Below, piece after piece: positions 47,736 through 60,500 of a DNA stretch of 64,000 bases. Source of the stretch: Eleusine coracana subsp. coracana (Eukaryota; Streptophyta; Magnoliopsida; Poales; Poaceae); contig CM064426.1 of assembly GCA_032690845.1 (NCBI GenBank), forward strand, positions 72,094,403 through 72,158,402, read 5' to 3'. A model generated the notes under the pieces. That model was not told where the DNA came from, ran no database searches, and saw only the letters and a list, made by a program, of their open reading frames with translations. The position numbers and the translations under genes are program-made. Every line of letters begins with the position of its first letter. Within the stretch, counting starts at the first letter, position 1.

Positions 47736-50700
47736 ATGGTAGTGGAGGGCGGTCGGGAGATGGACTCGCCGCGGTTCCGCGCGATCCTCCGCGCGACGAG
47801 CGGGCGGCGGAAGCGCGCGCCGGAGGTGAAGAGCTTCTCCCACGACCTGAGCGGCCGCGGCGGCGCCGGCGCCCCCATGATGATGCGCAAGATCATGGCG
47901 GCGCAGCGCTGCGGCCCTGGCGTAGAGGAGTTCGCGGGAGCCGTGCGCGCCGAGTTCACGCGCCTCAAAGCCGAAGTAGACTCCGAGCTGGGCGTCTTCG
48001 CCGGCGACCTCGTCGGCGTCCTGGCCCGGGACGAGCACTCAGACGACGAGGAATCCCGGGTGGCGATGGAGGACCTGCTGGTGGTGGCGCAGCGGTGCGC
48101 GGAGATGAGCCCCGAGGAGTTCTGGTCCCGGTGCGAGGGCGTCGTGCAGGGTCTCGACGACCGGCGGCAGGAGCTGGGCCCCGGCGGCGGCGGCGCGGCG
48201 AAGCAGGCGCACACGCGCGTGCTGTTCATCCTCACCCGGTGCACGCGGCTCCTCCAGTTCCGCAAGGACGCCGCTGGTGTGGTGGAGGAGGAGGAGGAGG
48301 GAGGAGGGAGGGAGGAGGGTGGCCGCCGCGTGCTGCGGATGCACCAGCTCAGCGACCTCGGGCTGTTCCCGTTGTCCGGCGGCGACCTCGGCCGCAAGAG
48401 CACCTCCAGCCTCACCGAGCTCAAGGATCGGCTCATCCGGCGCCGCATGCTCGAGCACAAGCACCTCACCCTCGACTTGTTCCCCCCGCCCATCTCCTCC
48501 TCATCGAACAACAACAGCAACAACCATGGATTTGGTGACCATTCCCCCAAGATCGCGTCGTGGAAGAAGCTCCCTTCCCCCGCCGAGAAGAATAAGAACA
48601 AGAATCCCACCGATGCCAAGGTTGTCGCGGCGGCGGACGAGGAGTCGAAGAAGACGGTCACCGTGTTGCACAACAAGGCTTCGGTGGAGGAGATCGTGGA
48701 ACGCGTGGGCGCGGCGAGCATCCACTCTGACGGGCTGCTGCCGAGCATCCACCCGAACGAGCAGCAGCAGTACCCGGAGCAGGCGCAGCAGGTGATGGTG
48801 GTGGACGGGAAGCCGCGGATGATCTGCCGCGTGTGCGACTTCGAGATCCCCATGGCCTGCGCCGAGGGCCACTTCGTCGTATGCACGCTCGCCGACCGAT
48901 GCGACGGCGGAAAGGGACTCACCGCCGACCAGCGCCTCCTCCGCGTCGCCGACGTGCTCGACCGCGTCCTCGCATGCTTCGCCGACTCCTCATCCTCCTC
49001 GTCGTCATCCTCCAGCTCCAACGCCGCCGACCACGACGCGCTCGCGCAGCTCCTCGCCGTGCCGTCCGCCGAGCTCTTCTCAGAGGTAATAAGGTTGATA
49101 ATTTTTTTCTAGTAACATTATTTTTCATCAATTATTATCTTATTATGAAGGGAGTAAGCGTTTTCAACAAAATTATTAAAAAAAATACTGTATATGATAT
49201 GCAGGGCGCGCTGCTGACGCCGACGGGCGGCAGCGGAGGGGGAGGAAGCCTGCCGCAGTCGCCGCTGCCGACGCCGGCGCGGATGAACAACAACGCGGCG
49301 GGGGAGACGAAGCAGCAGCACCGTTTCGGGTTCGCGGACCTGGAGAGCTTCCAGCAGGTGGAGAGCCTGGCGTCCATCGCGCGTGGGGTGGAAGCCGTGC
49401 GCGCCTCCTCCTACGCCTCGCTCGAGGACCTCAGCGCGTTCCTCGAGGACCTCAACGCCGTCATCGACACGCGCCGCGTCGACGCGCTCGTCGTCGAGAC
49501 CTTCGGCCGCCGCATCGCCAAGCTCCTCCAGGAGAAGTTCCTGCTTCTCTGCGCCCACATCGACGACGACGCCACCCTCACGACGATGGGCCCCATCGAC
49601 GAGGACGGGCCCATCACACTGTCGGAGAGCACGAGCACTAGCTCGCGCGCCATGACCAGCAATAACAACGGCAACTGCGGAGTCATCAAGGACCGGACCT
49701 CCATCGAGGACTTCGAGATCATCAAGCCCATCAGCCGCGGCGCGTTCGGCCGCGTCTTCCTCGCGAGGAAGCGCGTCACGGGGGACCTCTTCGCCATCAA
49801 GGTGCTCAAGAAGGCCGACATGATCCGCAAGAACGCCGTCGAGAGCATCCTCGCCGAGCGCGACATCCTCATCTCCGCGCGGAACCCCTTCGTCGTGCGC
49901 TTCTTCTACTCCTTCACGTGCAGGGAGAACCTCTACCTCGTCATGGAGTACATCAACGGAGGGGACCTCTACTCTCTCCTCAGGAACCTCGGGTGCCTCG
50001 ACGAGGACATGGCCAAAACGTACATCGCCGAACTTGTGAGCCGCTTCTTCTCATCCGTTTTCAGCATTTATTTTTCCTGCAAGTACTGATAAGCAGGTAG
50101 AAACATGATCAATCTCTGATTTATTTATCCTTGCTGCTGGTTCCTCCTGATTTTTGTTTTTTTTTAAAAAAAGGTTCTTGCGTTGGAGTACCTGCACTCC
50201 ATGAACGTGATCCACCGCGACCTCAAGCCCGACAACCTGTTGATCTCCCGCGAAGGCCACATAAAGCTGACGGATTTCGGGCTGTCAAAGGTCGGTCTCA
50301 TCAACAGCACGGACGACTTCTCCGGGCCGGACGTGAGCAGCGTTCTCGTCGGCGACCACCACCCGACGGACGCGGAGCACCGCGCTCAGAAGAGGGAGCA
50401 GCGGCAGAAGCAGACGGCCGTGGGCACGCCTGACTACCTGGCGCCCGAGATACTGCTCGGCATGCCCCATGGTTCGCCATCTTCCACTTGCTGATTCGTG
50501 TCAATGTTTGATCCAGTTGACACTGAAAATTCACCTGCGGTGACCTATCTCTGTTTAATTTCCTTGTGCAGGTCCTACTGCGGATTGGTGGTCTGTTGGT
50601 ATCATTCTCTTTGAGCTTCTTGTGGGGATTCCTCCCTTCAATGCTGAACATCCGCAGGTAAAACACTGCGTCCTGTTAATGCATTCCTCCATTGATTCTG

Positions 50701-53700
50701 TGTAATCATAGGCGCCAGTTGTCTATTGGCACCACAAACTTCAGAATAAATATGAACATTGTGTATTTTGTATAGGCATGAACAGCTCATGTTACTTATG
50801 CCTCTAGCTGTTTTATTCATGTTACTTATGCCTCTACCTCATGAACATTAAGAATATTGCTCCCTTACAGATAATATTCGACAACATAATGAATCGAGAA
50901 ATACCTTGGCCACATGTACCGGATGAAATGAGCTTTGAAGCATATGATTTGATCGACAAGTAAGTCAGAAGAATGTAAAGTTTCCCAAAACTTATTACCT
51001 TTATGAACACTATACATCTCAGTGAAGTACATGTTATTTTTTTTTAAGACAATAGGTTTCCCCTGCTTTATTCAAAGCAAATTTAGTTCAGTACAAGTTC
51101 CACCCGCGCACTGCAGGGAATTGTTTTGACTCGCATCTCTATGATGTGCATACTGGTAGCTAGTTACATTAGAGGGGACCTCCTGCATTACATTAGTTTG
51201 AAGCTCAGACGCCTGTTGTTGTAGAGGCCGGCGAGCTTCCCATGTTAGCATAGGTGGAGCTGCTGCTCTTCTGTCCAAAGCTTGTATCCAGTCGTCCAGC
51301 TGCCGTTGCGCTTCCCCAACGCACAACACCTGCCAACTTCTCAGCATACCGGCCACCCTTCTTAGTATTGATTGAATCACAATCCATTTTGCTCCCTAAA
51401 AACATATTTCATTCCTCATTTTCCAAATGGACCATAAAGCAGCCACTGTAAACATGTTCAAAACTTTATGTTTTGTGTTACACAACCACCATTTTGCCAC
51501 AGACTCAAAGTCTGGTTTTATTTCTTTACCAGTGACATTCGAGATCTCCTCCCATAGACTCTGGGCAACACAGCAATCAAAGAAAATGTATTGGCCAGTT
51601 TCAAGTTCAGTACAAAATAAGTAAGACTGATCACCAACCTCTCTTTGCTAAATTTACTCTTGTTAACACTTTATCACTAGCCAAAAGCCAAAGAAACACA
51701 TGAATCCTGGAAGGCACCGTTAGTTTCCACATGACAGGGGTGAAAACATGTTTCACACCTCTGTCATTAATGACAGCATAAAGAGATTGAACCGAATACT
51801 TACCATTTGAAGAGAATTGCCATATAATGGCATCCTCTTCTTCGGTCAGACTTAAACTTTCTACTATTTGGATTAACTCCAACCACAGTCCCATTAATCT
51901 GTTATCCATTGTTCGTCTAAAGGTAAATTTTAAATTTACTCCATCCCAAGCCTCAGCAACTGTTTTACCTTGCTCATTAATGATTGAGTAGATATCCCAA
52001 TACTGAATGGCCAAGCTACAGTTTCCAAACCAATGATCCTCCCAGAAATGAATTTGTCTACCATTTTCTACCTTCCAGTAAAACCCCATTTTCGCTGCTT
52101 GAGCAGCCCAAAGAACACCCTTCCAAAAAGGGGAGCTATTTCTACCCTGACAACAAAAAATGTTTGGTGAGTTAGTGGTGTATTTACAATCAATTATCTC
52201 TCTCCAGAGTTTATCTTTACCATCTTGGTACCTCTGTAGCCACGATGCAAGCAGACAAAGATTAAGATTCCTTAAGTCAGGTATATCCATACCTCCTAGG
52301 TCCTTCTTTTGGGCAATTAATTGCCAATTAGCTAAGTGATATTTACGTTTATTTTCCTGATCATCCCAGAAAAAGTTGGTCATTTGGGAGTTAATGGCAT
52401 CAATTGCCCACTTAGGAAATTTTATCACTGACATAAGGTAAATAGGTATACTAGCTAGGCAAGCAAAGTAAGTCTGACCCCATAGGACAGCAATTTACCC
52501 CTCCAGCCCGCTATTCTTTTGGTAATCTTGTCAACAATAGGTTAGATGTCTTCCCTTCTCAATTTGTCATAGTGGAGAGGGATCCCTAAGTACTTAAAAG
52601 GAAAAGACCCAACTTTATAGCAGAATATTTTTGCAAAAGACTTTTCCAACTCTTCCTCAAGGTTAATAGGAATCAAGTCACTTTTATGATAGTTGATCCT
52701 CATACCAGAAACATTTTCAAAGCAGACTAAAAGCCATTTCAAATGACGTGCTGCTTGGACATCATTATTTAAAAATAATAAAGTATCATCAGCATATTGT
52801 AGACTGATGATACCTTTAGGTTTTAGTTTGGTCATCAAGCCTGTAATGTAACCTTTATTTGCAGCTTTCATAAGCATTCTAGTAAAGACATCAGCAACCA
52901 AGTTAAATAACAAAGGTGACAGTGGATCGCCCTGCCTTAGCCCCTTACCAGGTTTAAAATAAGAACTGTTTTCGTCATTAATTCTAATGGCAATGGATCC
53001 CCCATGTACCAAGGACATCACCCATTTACTCCATTTAGGACTGAAGCCTCTTGATCTAAGCATCTCTTTAAGAAAATTCCAGTCTACCCTATCATACGCT
53101 TTCTCATAATCTAACTTAAGAACTATCCCTTTCTCCCCACCCTTAACTGCCCCATGAATTATCTCATGAGTAGTCACAACGCTTTCCAAAATATATCTGC
53201 CTTTAACAAAGGCAGTCTGGTTGCAAGAAAGCAGTTTATCACAGATAAGAATCAATCTGTTATTTAAAGCCTTAGAGAAGATCTTAAAACTACAATTAAT
53301 CAGACTAATAGGTCTGAACTTTTTTAAAGACTTGGCATTGTCCTCTTTTGGGATCAAGGTGATAATCGCATAGTTAAGCCTTGCAATATTAATTTCACCT
53401 TTTTCAAATCCCCTAATCATAGCCATCAAATCCTTTTTGATGATAGTCCAGAATTTCTGGTAGAAAAGAAAAGAAAAGCCATCAGGACCAGGGGCTCCTT
53501 TCGCATAGGAACCATAAATAACCTCCCTTATTTCTTCTTCCATCAACTCTACTTCATGAGCAGCATTCTCTTCTGGTTTAACCTTGTCATCTTTTTCCCA
53601 GAAATTCTCCCCTAATTTTAATGTGCCATGAGGTTCTTCTCCGAAAAGTTCCTTATAGAAGCTTACTGCATGCTTAAGCATGCTTTTGTTATCTTCGAAC

Positions 53701-54958
53701 TTTTCCTCCTTGTCCTCCAACATTGAGATAGCCTTCTTTCTTCTTCCTTGAGTAGCCACCGCCTGAAAATAGGCCGTGTTCCTGTCACCCTCAAGGATAT
53801 CTCTATCTCTATATCTTTGCCTAACTTTAATTTCCTCCAATCTCCATATTGAATCTAATTCACTACAGAGGTTTATCCTTCTCTCCCTTTCTTGGCTAGA
53901 CAACTGTTGTTGTTCAGCCAATAGATCTAAGGAATCTATCTCGTTAAGGAGGTAGGTTTTCCTGTTCCTTAACTCTGCTCCCACATTCCTACTCCAACCT
54001 TTATTTTCTTCCTAAGAAGTCTTATCTTAAACTGCCAAATATCTACTGGGTGAAGTACATGTTATTCGAACTCATCTTATGTTGATATTAGGTTGCTTAT
54101 TGAAAACCCAGTTCAAAGATTAGGCGCAACCGGTGCTGGAGAGGTACTTCTTTCTTGTTCTTCTTATTTCCTTATTCACGAAACCATACATCTTATGCAC
54201 ACGACACTAACTGAAATATGCTATTAGAGCAGGTAAAGGCTCATCCCTTCTTCAAAGATATCAACTGGGATATGCTTGCCAGGCAAAAGGTCAGTATGCT
54301 ATAAACCCATATATAATTTCTCACTAGATAGAGGCTCGAAAAATCTCACCCATATATAGTTTCTCACTTGCTCTGTTCTTATTCTATTTCAGGCTGCCTT
54401 TATCCCTGCTACAGACGATGAGTATGACACGAGCTACTTTGCGTGCCGCCATGCCTGGGGCATCGCGGACGAGCAAGTCAATACGGCTTCCAATGAGTAT
54501 GATGACAGAAGCGAGACCAGCAGCATGAGCTGCGGCAGCAGCCCACATAGTTGTGACTATGAGGAAGATGTATGTGTTTTGGATCATAAGCTCGTCGATG
54601 TTGCTTAAATCCTCTTGTGATATAGAGCAGTTCTTATCTCTGAGTAGTTCTTATCTCAAGGACTTTGATTTAAACTTTTTGTGTGAAACTTTGTCAGGGA
54701 GACGAGTGTGGTAGCATGGAAGAATTCGGAGCTCCATCACTGTCGGTGAAGTATTCTTTTAGCAACTTCTCCTTCAAGGTAATCATCTGAATTTCCTGCT
54801 ATGAATACTTCTTTTGCATCTGAACAATTCACGTTCCTGAGTATTTTCTTTTACAATTTTTTCTTTGTGATATGCAGAACATTTCTCAGCTGGCGTCGAT
54901 GAACTACGATCTGATAACAAAGCACAACGAGGATCCTCTTCACTCTTCAAAACCTTGA
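47736..54958 (+). CDS. AGC serine/threonine kinase, IRE/IREH family (IRE4-like), ten exons, 1033 aa
   Basis: A plant MAST-like AGC kinase; Arabidopsis IRE affects root-hair growth. Exons: 47736-49085, 49205-50035, 50174-50471, 50572-50657, 50871-50959, 54092-54143, 54233-54289, 54393-54569, 54698-54778, 54878-54958, all GT-AG, phases consistent. N-terminal DSPRFRAILRATSGRRKRAP and KSFSHDL match the family. A Cys/His finger lies at C364, C367, H379 and C383. The kinase domain (about 620-909) has SRGAFGRVFLA, Lys649, HRDLKPDN with Asp743, DFG at 761, a long insert before VGTPDYLAPE as in the family, and an HPFF end. The AGC tail has a hydrophobic motif, FSNFSF. All catalytic residues are present. 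The frame is open to GTG 47679, but the first ATG is 47736; a second Met is at residue 10. Intron 5 holds a 3-kb LINE. Confidence 0.93.
51039..54049 (-). mobile_element. 5'-truncated, decayed L1-type LINE in intron 5 of the kinase gene
   Basis: A 17-bp duplication, gtgaagtacatgttatt, flanks the insertion (51022-51038 and 54050-54066). The poly(A) tail reads as T at the left edge. Minus-strand frames are broken: 53984-52542 (480 codons) has GPDGFSFLFYQKFW, LKLDYEKAYDRVDW, LRQGDPLSP and YADD, an L1-type reverse transcriptase. 52434-51631 continues with the zinc-binding RVT-associated region (FFWDDQENKR...SRIHVFLWLLASDKVLT). No endonuclease portion remains, so the 5' end is lost. It is antisense to the kinase gene and clear of splice sites. 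Confidence 0.93.
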
Positions 54959-57577
54959 GGCCATGCATACTGAAGAGCAAAGTCCAACAAGGTTATATTA
55001 GTTGTCTTTCACTGGGTTTGGGTATTAAGCTGAAAACTGTTCCTGCTTGATGTAGTTTGCAAATTAATGCTATCGAGAGACACAACTGACACCGTACTGT
55101 TCTCTAACAGTTTTGTTAGTCAGGAACTGAACTTTCTCAGTTAGGCCCGGGTTGAACCATGATGGTCTGAAGCAAAGAATCTGCATGTTTCATCGGCACC
55201 TTCTTATTCAGTTCAGTGAATAGAGAGCCCCTTTTTATGGCCAAATGCAATGTGCAGAATGATAAGCAAGTGCTGGTGAAACGAAGAGCTCCAGGACCAG
55301 TGAGGCGTCTTGACCTGAAGACGCTTTAGTGATAGCCAGTAGCTAGAACAGGGGTCATTGTTGTTGTAAAGGTAGTTTTGGTTGGTATCCACTGTTGTCG
55401 CCCAGCAACTGGCTGTAGATATATACCTTGTCTGCAGAGAGATGCCACAGTAGATAGTTCGAACTGTAAATCTGTTTCTTTTTTTTTCCTCTTTGAAACC
55501 TGTAAAAATGTTCTGAAAAAAACTGCAAATCATTTTCTTCTTCCCTCTGAGACAGTGAGACCTGTAAGAATGTTCTGAAAAACAAAAAGTAAATTGTTTG
55601 GCACTTTTTATAGAGTCTGCATCAACTGAAACTGCAGTCCCAGCCTCGTCGAGGATAGCGCCCTCGTAATAGATGAGCATTGGTGTCGCATCGATTCGAG
55701 GCTTCTCCGACGAAGCTTTCCTCTCCTCTGCTCTGATTTCTCCTCTCCGGATCGAGAAAATTTCGCCGCGCCGGGAAGCCGTCGGCGACGCCACCATGCC
55801 GGTTTCGTCGCCTGGATCTAGTTCATGGACAGCGAATCTCTAGCGAGGGTAGGAGACGGCAGTGACAAGTCGGTAGCGAGTCCGACGCGGCGGCGGCGGC
55901 GGCGGCGGCGCATCGTTGCCTATCGCGGTGGCCGAGTTGACCGGGCAGGTCCATGAAGAGGGGATTTCATAAATTTCGACCGCCGGTTTCTGCTGAGGTC
56001 CATCCAGACCGTTGAGGGTCGATTGGACGGTTCAAAGCCACCCGAAGTTGGATCGCGAAATTTGGGGTCCCTTTGAACGGATACTCAAACACTGTGGACT
56101 ATTTAGCAAAACAGCAGCGCATACTTTTCTTCTCGCCGATCCGAGCCGTAGAGAAACGATTGGACGGTTCAAATCCATCCGAGGTTGGATCGCGGTCAAT
56201 AACCGCGATCCTGCTTAGGGACGTTTTTGACAGGATACTCAAACGCTAGGGACTCCTTTGGCAAATTGTTGCGGGCGTTTCCCATCGCTTCCGACTGTTG
56301 GCCGTTGACCGAGGACCCAGGCGCAAAATTCTCTCGCTCGATCCCCGCCGCCTGCGCGCCGTCGTCCTCTGCTCCGAGCATGGCCGGCGCCGGTGAGGAG
56401 ACTGACTTCTTCCTCTTATCTTTCAGTGCTCGCTCTGCCGCCTCCGAAGCACCACCTGCCGCCCACACAGAGACGTCCGTCCTGCCAATCTTTGACGGAA
56501 CGCCGAACGCCGCACTGGGACGCCGTCTCCTTCAACGCCGTGCGGCACCGCCGACCTGATTGTGGCGTGGCTCCTCATGGGATGGAAGCTCCCTCTCAAT
56601 ACGGCCGTCGTGCCCTAGTGAGATGCACCCGTGCTGTTCGACTGAATCGCTGTGAAGAACTGAGCAGCATCGCGGGTTTCTGCACTTTTGCAGCCTTTCA
56701 CGGTCTCAAGGAGGTCTCGGCACAGAAGAACGCGCTGAACCAGCAGTGTAACAACTCTTGCATATGCTAATCGATAAGCAGTCTGTACAACGCACAAGAT
56801 CAAGTGATCAACACATGTTTCTCCTGACAGAATACATGCTGTTGTTCAGGTTTGTGCACCGAATACTTCATGTGCATACAAGGTGTTCTTGTGAGGTGGA
56901 CGCTTTCTATGTAGCCGGGGTTTTTTTTCTGCCTTTATTCACAACCAATAGATTGAAACAATGTAATAATGAATGGTCGAGTGCTGCATTGTACAAATGC
57001 CAGAACAATAAATCATTCTCTTCTCGGAAAATTGCAAATACTTACTTATATGTTAGGATTTTTTTTTCATACAACCACCTGCAAAAACTTTCATTACAGT
57101 TAAATACTTATAAATTACACATAGTCTTCACATACCTACCAGATAACTTTGACTCACAAATATGTCTCTTAGCAATCATCTAGTACAGTTTCAAATTCTC
57201 AATTTTAATGTATGACATTAATTAAATCACACATATATCATGTTTTTTAAGTATCTTTCCTTCTACATTGCTCATGACGTCTCATATCACTCTTACTATA
57301 GTTTTCACGTCGTTTATGATAATTAGTCAAAATTTGGTAACTCTAGATACCCATATTTGGTAATTATTCTAAGGTAAAACATTTAGAGCTACGTTGGAAG
57401 CTAAACAAGAGTCTAATTAGTTGGTTAAAGTTATCAAGGGATATATGATAACTATATGTAACTTGTAGGTGTTTAACTACAACAAAAATATTTGCAGGTG
57501 GGTAAATAAAACCCTTCCTAACATGTAAGTATTTGCAATTCTCCCTTCTCACTTATTTCATTTTGTAGGAAAAGATC
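54959..57577. other. Intergenic between convergent genes; repeats and weak frames
   Basis: The first few hundred bases are probably the 3' UTR of the kinase gene. A degenerate repeat of about 138 bp begins at about 56021 and 56159 (attggacggttcaaa...gttggatcgcg), and a (cgg)n run lies near 55888-55910. Near 56500 the plus strand reads FDGTPN and, in another frame, WDAVSFNAV, faintly like a pentatricopeptide repeat. Frames are short and broken, so no gene is called. After 56,900 the sequence is AT-rich. Confidence 0.4.
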
Positions 57578-60500
57578 CTAGACTTGTGCGTCAGCACGAT
57601 CACCGCCGCCATCCTTGTTTATCCAGACGCGTTTCCAAATCAATAGGAGGCACAGCAATGCGGCGCCAGCGCCGAGCAAGAAGAAGAGCCACGCGAACTT
57701 GGAGGCGCCCGACGGGAGCATGGCGCACACGCGCAGCCCGAACGAGATGAGCATGAAGGCCAGCGAGAGCACCATGGCCGCCTTCTGCACACGGGCGACC
57801 CCCGGCTTGGTGGACCTCACCATGACCGAGTACATCAGCAGGAGGAGGCTACCGAAAAGGCTGAGGCACACGAACGCGAGGCAGGAGCCGTACGTTGCCA
57901 TGCGCCATTGTGGCCACCGCATCGGGCCCTCATCCTTGACGTCGTCGTCGAGACGAGGCGAGGTGAAGAGCATCCCGAGCGACCCCGACCCGACGAACCC
58001 GCTGACCGTGACAACGATCTTGGACACGCGCTTGGATTCAACGGCCTCCATCTCGTCGTCGAGTGGAGAATTGTTTCTTCCTAGCGTGTCTTTGGTCTTC
58101 GGAGACGTATTGTCAGGACCGTCGCGTGATGATGATGTATCAGAGCAAAGCCATGGCATCATGATCTCGTACTCGATAGACTCGTCGTCGTTGTTGTCGT
58201 CAGATCTTATGGGGGAGGCTAATAACGGTGGGTGCTGGTTGCCTTGGTTGTACATCCGATCAACGTTGCTCCTCACCTCGATCTGGAAGCCATCAGGGTC
58301 CTGCAGGAGGATCTGATCAAAGTAAACGCCCTCCATTGTCTCCACGCGCCGACGAGGCGTGTGCGCGACACCCATCTGCTCAAAATGCTCCTGCGCCAGC
58401 TCCGTTTCGTCCCACTGCAGCCATCAAGTGTACAATTTTTTTTTTAAAATACGCATTGCATGCGACAAACGAACATGAATCAGAATCATAGTTTCTGCTC
58501 TGTAGTGGCGGAAGCCTTATTTACATCGTTAATGAAACCGCCGCTAAAGGTAGTTACAATTAATAGACTGCAACTGCACATAGAAAAATAATGGCGGGCA
58601 TCATGAGCATGCAATTACGTTTACATGGCTCGCTGATAAATTAAACACTATATACAGTCATGGTTTCTATCAGACCCGCAATTATGGCCTAAAGATCCAT
58701 TTAGCAACGGGACTGATAAACATGCCCACAACTACGCATCGCCACATTCTACACTCACAATGCGGCACGGAAGTACAAACACTCCCGTGCGCGACATCAA
58801 CACCTCTAGGGTTAGGGTTAGGGTTAGAGTTTCCCTCCGCCATCGTCTTCTTCACCTCCGACCTCCTCCTCCTTTTCAGGCGTCAATGGGGCCACGAGCA
58901 ACACAGGTGGCGCTCCTGGTGCCGGCGGCTCTTCATCTTGGTGAACAAGAAGGCACCGCCCTCCTCCTCCTCCTCCATCCCCAATTGACCTCCGCTGTCG
59001 TCCTCCTCAACCGCGGCGCCACCAGCCGGGTGGATATGGCAAGGCTTGCCACCAGATCCACCCAAAGGGCGACGATGGTGGCACCTCGGGCGTCGGCAGT
59101 GACCGCATGGGGCTCGGCGGCACCGGACATGCGCAAGCTCCCCGTCGGCTCCAACGGTGCCGGCCGCAAGGGCGGCGCGAGGGGTGGGGTGTGGACGACA
59201 AAAGGACAGGGTGTTGGATCATATTACTAAAACTAGTATTACACTATTACAAATATTATTACTTATAATAACATATCTAGTATAAGTGTTACAAAAATTT
59301 TGTTGTAAGATAAAATAGTGTTGCAATAAAAATATTACACGGTTATAGCCTTATAATCTCTTGCTTGCTACTTCAGTAATGAATTTAATTCTTTTATCTT
59401 CTAATAACTTTAGCTCTGGATGCGAAATATTTTCCAAATCATGTGGTAGTGACTTCATGTTGAGATAAAACTCTATTTTCTCTAATGATTGTAAAATAAC
59501 TATATGCTTATGTTAATCAAAATTCTACCTTAGCTTAGATGAAAATGTCATAAGTTTGAAAACTAAACATTTGAGTTTATTTTTTATGAATAATATATTA
59601 TTTAGTTTTTGCATCACAAGTTATTTTGTTTAGTATTACAGAAGCAACATATGCTTGGATGGCAAACAGTTGAACAACAAAACTCACTTATATATCCACA
59701 TGTCAAGCAACGTTATTAGAATTTTTTTTAACAATAATAACATGATTCAACATTCACTACAACCAAACAAAGATATTATAACATACTCTCTCAAGTAGTA
59801 ACGCATATATGTGTTATAATAGATATTAGTTATCATTTCTTATATTATAAATTCTATGTTTAGAAATTATAATCACAATTGTATTCTAGCTAGCTGGTTT
59901 TGACATTATTCCTAGTATAAGACATTATTTTACATTTAACGCTATTTTTTGGTATCATAAGTGTAACACTTTTGATGAGTAGTAACACATATATATATAT
60001 TATAATAAGTTTTATTTATATTATTTTTTATAAATAGTGACACATATATGTATTACAATAGAATTTTCTTGTTTTACATTTTCTCACAATCAGTAATACC
60101 GAAATGTGTTACTACAAAACATGCTTTAGTAACAGCACAAGCACAACCTAGATCACTTATTACATGTATCATTTTAGGTCTCGGTAATATTTTTTTTCTA
60201 CTTCTAGTAACATATAAAAGTGTTGCCAAAAGACTGACCTAACGTAGTGAACCCGAGTAGTGGTGTTTTTACCCAAAGCAGTTTGTTTTGCTATTCTTTT
60301 GTCTTGTCTATCCTTATTCTGCCATGAATATAGATACTGTTGTAAAATAAAGGTGAAAGATACCTTATGATTCTCATTTTGTTTTTAGGACTAATAATCA
60401 AGAGGCAATTACTATGATCACTTTTAGCATCCAACTGAATTTGCAAGTAGTTTATTTTACAACATTAGCTACAAAAATTAGAAAGGAACTCGCCATGTAA

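Noticed and set aside
47453..49021. 522-codon minus-strand frame over kinase exon 1
   Set aside because: It mirrors a well-supported kinase exon; its Ser/Pro/Arg composition is that of an antisense shadow.
58805..58828. TTAGGG run as a relic of a chromosome end
   Set aside because: There are only about three units, and of the hexamer type, not the usual plant heptamer; a chance or promoter-associated run is more likely.
60340..60390. Minus-strand segment near 60.36 kb as a missing glyoxalase exon
   Set aside because: A short ENHKVSF-like string is present, but flanking residues, splice sites and frame do not fit the family.
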